Assembly (NCBI GenBank): GCA_947624065.1
Contig: CANQIO010000004.1
Span: forward strand, 1-64,000
Length of the DNA: 64,000 nucleotides
Reading direction: 5' to 3'
Origin: an uncultured Oscillospiraceae bacterium
Lineage (GTDB): Bacteria > Bacillota > Clostridia > Oscillospirales > Oscillospiraceae
Translations under genes and position numbers: made by a program
The notes under the pieces: generated by a model
What the model saw: only the letters and a program-made list of their open reading frames with translations
Told to the model about the DNA's origin: nothing
The model's database searches: none
In this document: piece by piece, positions 60,694 to 64,000 of the stretch
Layout of the letters: every line of letters begins with the position of its first letter
How positions within the stretch are numbered: the stretch's first letter is position 1

Positions 60694-63282
60694 ATGAAAA
60701 AGGAAAGAAAACACATCTCCCTGGGAAGAAAGCTGGTATATGCCCTGGTGACGGTGGCCGTGGTGGGCGGACTGAGCTACCTGGCCTATTACCTGGTCCA
60801 TTACACCTTTTTCCGGGATTACCAGAGCTACCTCACCTCCTATGCCTATGAAGAGGGCGGCGAGCTGGAGCTGCGGGGGGAGAAGCTGGAGGAAAACAAG
60901 GCTTACGAGCTGGTCTGCGAGAGCGACGAGCTGGCCATGTACCTGAACGAGGACACCACGGATGTGGCGATCCTGGACAAGCGCAGCGGTGCCGTCACCT
61001 ACGCCGTCCCGCCCGCGGTGGACGACGACCCGCTGGCCAACAACGTGAACAAGGATTACCTGCGCTCGCATATCATCCTCAACTACTATAACGCCTCCCG
61101 GACGACCGGTATCTATGACTCCTATTCCATGTCCGTGGAAAAGGGCCAGTTTGAATTCCAGTCCCTGGAGAACGGCGTGCGCGTGATCTACGAGATGGGC
61201 GATTTCTCCAACTCGGCGGGCATCGTGCCCCAGTATATGTCGGAGGAGAAGTACGAGGAGATCGTCGGGCAGCTTTCCGAGGACGACGCGGCCGCCTTTG
61301 GGCGGTATTACACCACCACCTCCGACGTGGACGGGATGCGCCAGATCCTCAAGACCGCCCGCAACAACCGCATCGCCCTGGAGCGCATCCAGGCCATGCT
61401 GGATACCGTGGGCTTCACCGAAGAGGACTACGTGGAGCAGATGGCCATGGCGGGGACCCAGGTCTCCGTGCCCATCTCCTTCAAAGTGTCGCTGGAGTAC
61501 CGGCTGGAGGGCGACCATGTGGACGTGTCCGTGCCCACCTGCGCGCTGGAGGAGAACGGCGGCGCGTCCGTCTACCGCATCCAGGTGCTCTACGGCTTCG
61601 GTGCGGCCGGGACCGACGAGACGGGCTACATCGTGGTGCCCAACGGGGACGGCTCCCTGATCTACTTCAACAACGGCAAGAGCACGGCGGGCGTCTATTC
61701 CCAGTTCGTCTACGGCATCGATATGCTGGCGGCGGACTACACCGTGCTGGAGACCTCCAACAACGCCCGGATGGGGCTGTTCGGCCTGTGCAAGGAGAAC
61801 GGGACCATCCTGGCCACCATCGAGGACGGCGTCTCTCTGGCGTCCATCAGCGCCGGCGTCTCCGGACGGGTGAACAGCTACAACAACGCCTATGTGACCT
61901 TTGTGGTCCGGGGCAGCGAGACGCTGGAGATGTTCGGCAGCACCGGCAACGAGGCCGCGCTGCCCATCGTGGAGCCGGCGCCCTATGACCGGAACCTGAC
62001 GGTGCGCTACACCTTCCTGGACGAGGACCACCAGGGCTATTCCGGCATGGCCAACTATTACCGGGACCGGCTCATCGCCGAGGGCGTGCTCACGGAGAAA
62101 ACGGAAAATGAGCCGCTGAAGTTCTATTATGACGTGCTCTCCGGCGTGAAGATGCGGGAGTTCTTCCTGGGCAAGCAGTATATGGGCCTGACGGCCATGA
62201 CCACCTTCGACGAGGCCGGCCAGATCTCCGACGCGCTGGCCCGGTCGGGCATCGAAAACCAGGTCATGAACCTGCAGGGCTGGTTCAACGGCGGGTACTA
62301 CCACGACGTGGCCGACCGCATCCGGGTGCCCCGAAAGCTGGGCGGCAGGAGCGGTCTGGAGGCCCTGGGCGACCAGGTCGCCAACAACGGCGGCACCCTT
62401 TACACCGACGTGGCCTTCCAGCAGGTGACGGAGATCAGCAAGCGCTACAACTACAAGGCGGAGATCGCCAAGTATTACGGCAGCGGCTATGTGGCCGACT
62501 TCGGCATCGTCAATCCAGCCACGCTGCGCCAGACCTCCAGCCTGGGCTATTCGGAGACCATGTACGACCTCATCTCGCCCAAGTTCCTGGTCCGGTATGT
62601 GCGCGAATTCGCCGACCGCTTCGCCAAGCTGGACGTGGACGGCGTCTCCCTGCGGGATCTGGGCTCCGATGTCCATTCGGACAAGAAGCGCAGCGAGATG
62701 ATCGACCGGGAGCAAGCGCTGGACGTGGTGAAGGGCCAGCTGGAGCTGCTGGACGGCACAGAGAAGGACCTGATGGTCAACCAGGCAAACGATTACGCCT
62801 GGGCCGTGGCGGACGACATCACGGACCTGCCTCTGAGCGACAACGAATATGTGATCGTGGATGAGGACATCCCCCTGTATGAGATGATCGTCCACGGCTG
62901 CATCGACTACTGCGGCACCGCCTATAACCTCACCGACGTGGCCGACGACCGGGATCAGGTGCTGACCATGATCGAGTACGGCGCGGCGCCTCACTTCCTG
63001 TTCACTTGGAAGGAGACTTCGGAGATGAAGTACTCCGGCGTGAACCGGTTCTATACCACCTGCTTCGACACCTGGAAGGACAAGGCCGCGGAGGTGTACG
63101 CAGAGCTGGACGGCGTGCTCAGCCAGGTCACCGGCCAGCGGATGGTCTCCCACGAGATCCTGCAGAGCGGCGTGCGCAAAACGGTCTACAGCGGCGGCAC
63201 CGTCATCTATGTCAACTACAACACCCAGCCGGTACGCGTGGACGGCGTCAGCGTCCCGGCCAAGGGATACACGGTACGGTAA
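60694..63282 (+). CDS. DUF5696 membrane-anchored extracellular protein, possible glycosidase
   Basis: The 862-residue product has one N-terminal membrane helix (about residues 13-34) and a large outside part. Residues about 60-460 are beta-rich. Residues about 480-820 look like an (alpha/beta)-barrel: NQVMNLQGWFNGGY, GTLYTDVAFQQV, DVDGVSLRDLGSDVHSDK (650-663) and IVHGCIDYCGTAYNLTDV. This pattern recalls glycoside hydrolases of the GH36/GH101 kind, but the family is uncharacterised. AGGAGGGG precedes the ATG, 14 bases after the YIP1 gene. Confidence 0.85.
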   Translation: MKKERKHISLGRKLVYALVTVAVVGGLSYLAYYLVHYTFFRDYQSYLTSYAYEEGGELELRGEKLEENKAYELVCESDELAMYLNEDTTDVAILDKRSGAVTYAVPPAVDDDPLANNVNKDYLRSHIILNYYNASRTTGIYDSYSMSVEKGQFEFQSLENGVRVIYEMGDFSNSAGIVPQYMSEEKYEEIVGQLSEDDAAAFGRYYTTTSDVDGMRQILKTARNNRIALERIQAMLDTVGFTEEDYVEQMAMAGTQVSVPISFKVSLEYRLEGDHVDVSVPTCALEENGGASVYRIQVLYGFGAAGTDETGYIVVPNGDGSLIYFNNGKSTAGVYSQFVYGIDMLAADYTVLETSNNARMGLFGLCKENGTILATIEDGVSLASISAGVSGRVNSYNNAYVTFVVRGSETLEMFGSTGNEAALPIVEPAPYDRNLTVRYTFLDEDHQGYSGMANYYRDRLIAEGVLTEKTENEPLKFYYDVLSGVKMREFFLGKQYMGLTAMTTFDEAGQISDALARSGIENQVMNLQGWFNGGYYHDVADRIRVPRKLGGRSGLEALGDQVANNGGTLYTDVAFQQVTEISKRYNYKAEIAKYYGSGYVADFGIVNPATLRQTSSLGYSETMYDLISPKFLVRYVREFADRFAKLDVDGVSLRDLGSDVHSDKKRSEMIDREQALDVVKGQLELLDGTEKDLMVNQANDYAWAVADDITDLPLSDNEYVIVDEDIPLYEMIVHGCIDYCGTAYNLTDVADDRDQVLTMIEYGAAPHFLFTWKETSEMKYSGVNRFYTTCFDTWKDKAAEVYAELDGVLSQVTGQRMVSHEILQSGVRKTVYSGGTVIYVNYNTQPVRVDGVSVPAKGYTVR

Positions 63283-63294
63283 GGGGGCGGAGGA

Positions 63295-64000
63295 ATGAAA
63301 AAGCATCGACTGAGTTTGGAATCGAAGCGCAAGGTCAACGGCTACCTGTTCATCCTCCCCTGGCTGGTGGGCTTCATCGTGTTCTATGTGCGGAGCCTGT
63401 TCATGACGGTGGAGTTCTCCCTGTCGGACCTGCAGATGGACGTGGTCAACGGCGGCTATAACCTGACCTGGGTGGGGCTGAAGAACTACATCTACGCCTT
63501 TACCGCCCACGGCAGCTTCAAGCAGATCCTCACCAGCTCCGTGCTGAACATGGTGGTGGACATCCCGCTGATCATCTTCTTCAGCCTGTTCATGGCCCTG
63601 CTGCTGAACCGGAAGTTCAAGGGCAGGACCCTGGTCCGGGCCATCTTCTTCCTGCCGGTGATCCTGAACGCCGAGGCCATCCTGGACGCCATCGAGTCGG
63701 CCACCGCCATGGTGGCCACGGGCGTGAGCGCCTCCAGCCAGGAGGTGGCCGCGGAGAGCGCGGGCATCGGGATGGCGTATTACATCGACCTGTTCGGCAG
63801 CCTGATGCTGCCCCGGACGGTCCTGGATTACATCGTGGGCGCCACAGACCGGATCACCAGCATCATCTCCGCCTCCGGCGTGCAGATCGTCATCTTCATC
63901 GCCGCGCTCCAGTCCATCCCCAGCAACCTCTACGAGGTGGCCAAGATGGAGGGCGCCACGGCCTATGAGACCTTCTGGAAGGTGACGCTGCCCATGATCA
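63295..64000 (+). CDS. Sugar ABC permease (3' end outside the window)
   Basis: The first 235 residues are present. ATG 63295 follows GGCGGAGG. Hydrophobic segments include NGYLFILPWLVGFIVFYV and the later VQIVIFIAALQSI, then the EAA-loop start YEVAKMEGATAYETFWKVTLP near the end. It is the third permease of this cluster, so a second importer, probably with its own binding protein, begins here. An additional loop of about 50 residues between membrane segments is notable. Confidence 0.9.
   Translation, partial: MKKHRLSLESKRKVNGYLFILPWLVGFIVFYVRSLFMTVEFSLSDLQMDVVNGGYNLTWVGLKNYIYAFTAHGSFKQILTSSVLNMVVDIPLIIFFSLFMALLLNRKFKGRTLVRAIFFLPVILNAEAILDAIESATAMVATGVSASSQEVAAESAGIGMAYYIDLFGSLMLPRTVLDYIVGATDRITSIISASGVQIVIFIAALQSIPSNLYEVAKMEGATAYETFWKVTLPMI

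Noticed and set aside
1-64000. CRISPR arrays and rRNA genes
   Set aside because: No regularly spaced direct repeats and no rRNA-like sequence were seen on reading through.

Overview
The window looks like chromosome from a high-GC, gut-type clostridium (Bacillota, probably Oscillospiraceae or close to it). The basis is strong Shine-Dalgarno sites, sigma-A promoters with 17-base spacers, ackA next to tmcAL, a DUF4364 gene, a GH5/GH26/GH36/GH94 glycan locus with DUF624 and DUF5696 genes, and a mobile element of the kind common in gut Clostridia. The species cannot be fixed from sequence alone.

Region 1 (1 to about 12710) is the right part of an integrated mobilizable element whose left end lies outside the window. 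It carries a type III restriction-modification operon (res, cut by the window edge; a small membrane protein; mod; an OLD-family ATPase/TOPRIM protein), a RelB/RelE-type toxin-antitoxin pair, a structured non-coding stretch with a candidate oriT, mobC, a relaxase, two small accessory genes and a large serine recombinase. It ends inside a small cysteine-rich host gene on the minus strand, of which only the 5' part remains.

Region 2 (12.8-30.7 kb) is housekeeping DNA: a DUF4364 protein, a hybrid sensor kinase, a nucleotidyltransferase, a DUF4097 protein, acetyltransferases, the rplU-rpmA-obg ribosomal cluster, a QueG-like iron-sulfur protein, acetate kinase, tmcAL, a methyltransferase, prfA fused in frame behind a pyrophosphatase-like sequence, a TsaC-CoaE fusion, an M18 aminopeptidase, a TepA/ClpP-like protease and tRNA-Gln(CTG). 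A small islet follows the tRNA (31.1-32.1 kb) with a RelE-type toxin module.

Region 3 (32.4-42.3 kb) is an alpha-glucoside locus: a LacI regulator, two identical LacI-type operators in opposite orientation, an RDD membrane protein, a GH65 phosphorylase, an ABC importer (binding protein and two permeases), a GH13 alpha-glucosidase with the residue expected for alpha-1,6 preference, and beta-phosphoglucomutase.

Region 4 (42.4 kb to the end) is a beta-glycan locus, most likely for galactomannan/glucomannan. It has a GH94 cellobiose-type phosphorylase, a D-lyxose/D-mannose isomerase, a Gfo/Idh/MocA dehydrogenase fused to two glyoxalase-like domains, a secreted GH5, a GH36 alpha-galactosidase, a secreted GH26 mannanase, a DUF624 protein, and an unusual transport cluster: a 1000-residue solute-binding protein with extra N-terminal beta-sandwich regions, two permeases, an NHL/TPR membrane protein, a YIP1 protein, a DUF5696 membrane-anchored protein and the start of another permease. 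Neither importer has its own ATPase gene here. The last cluster is the best candidate for a poorly described system.
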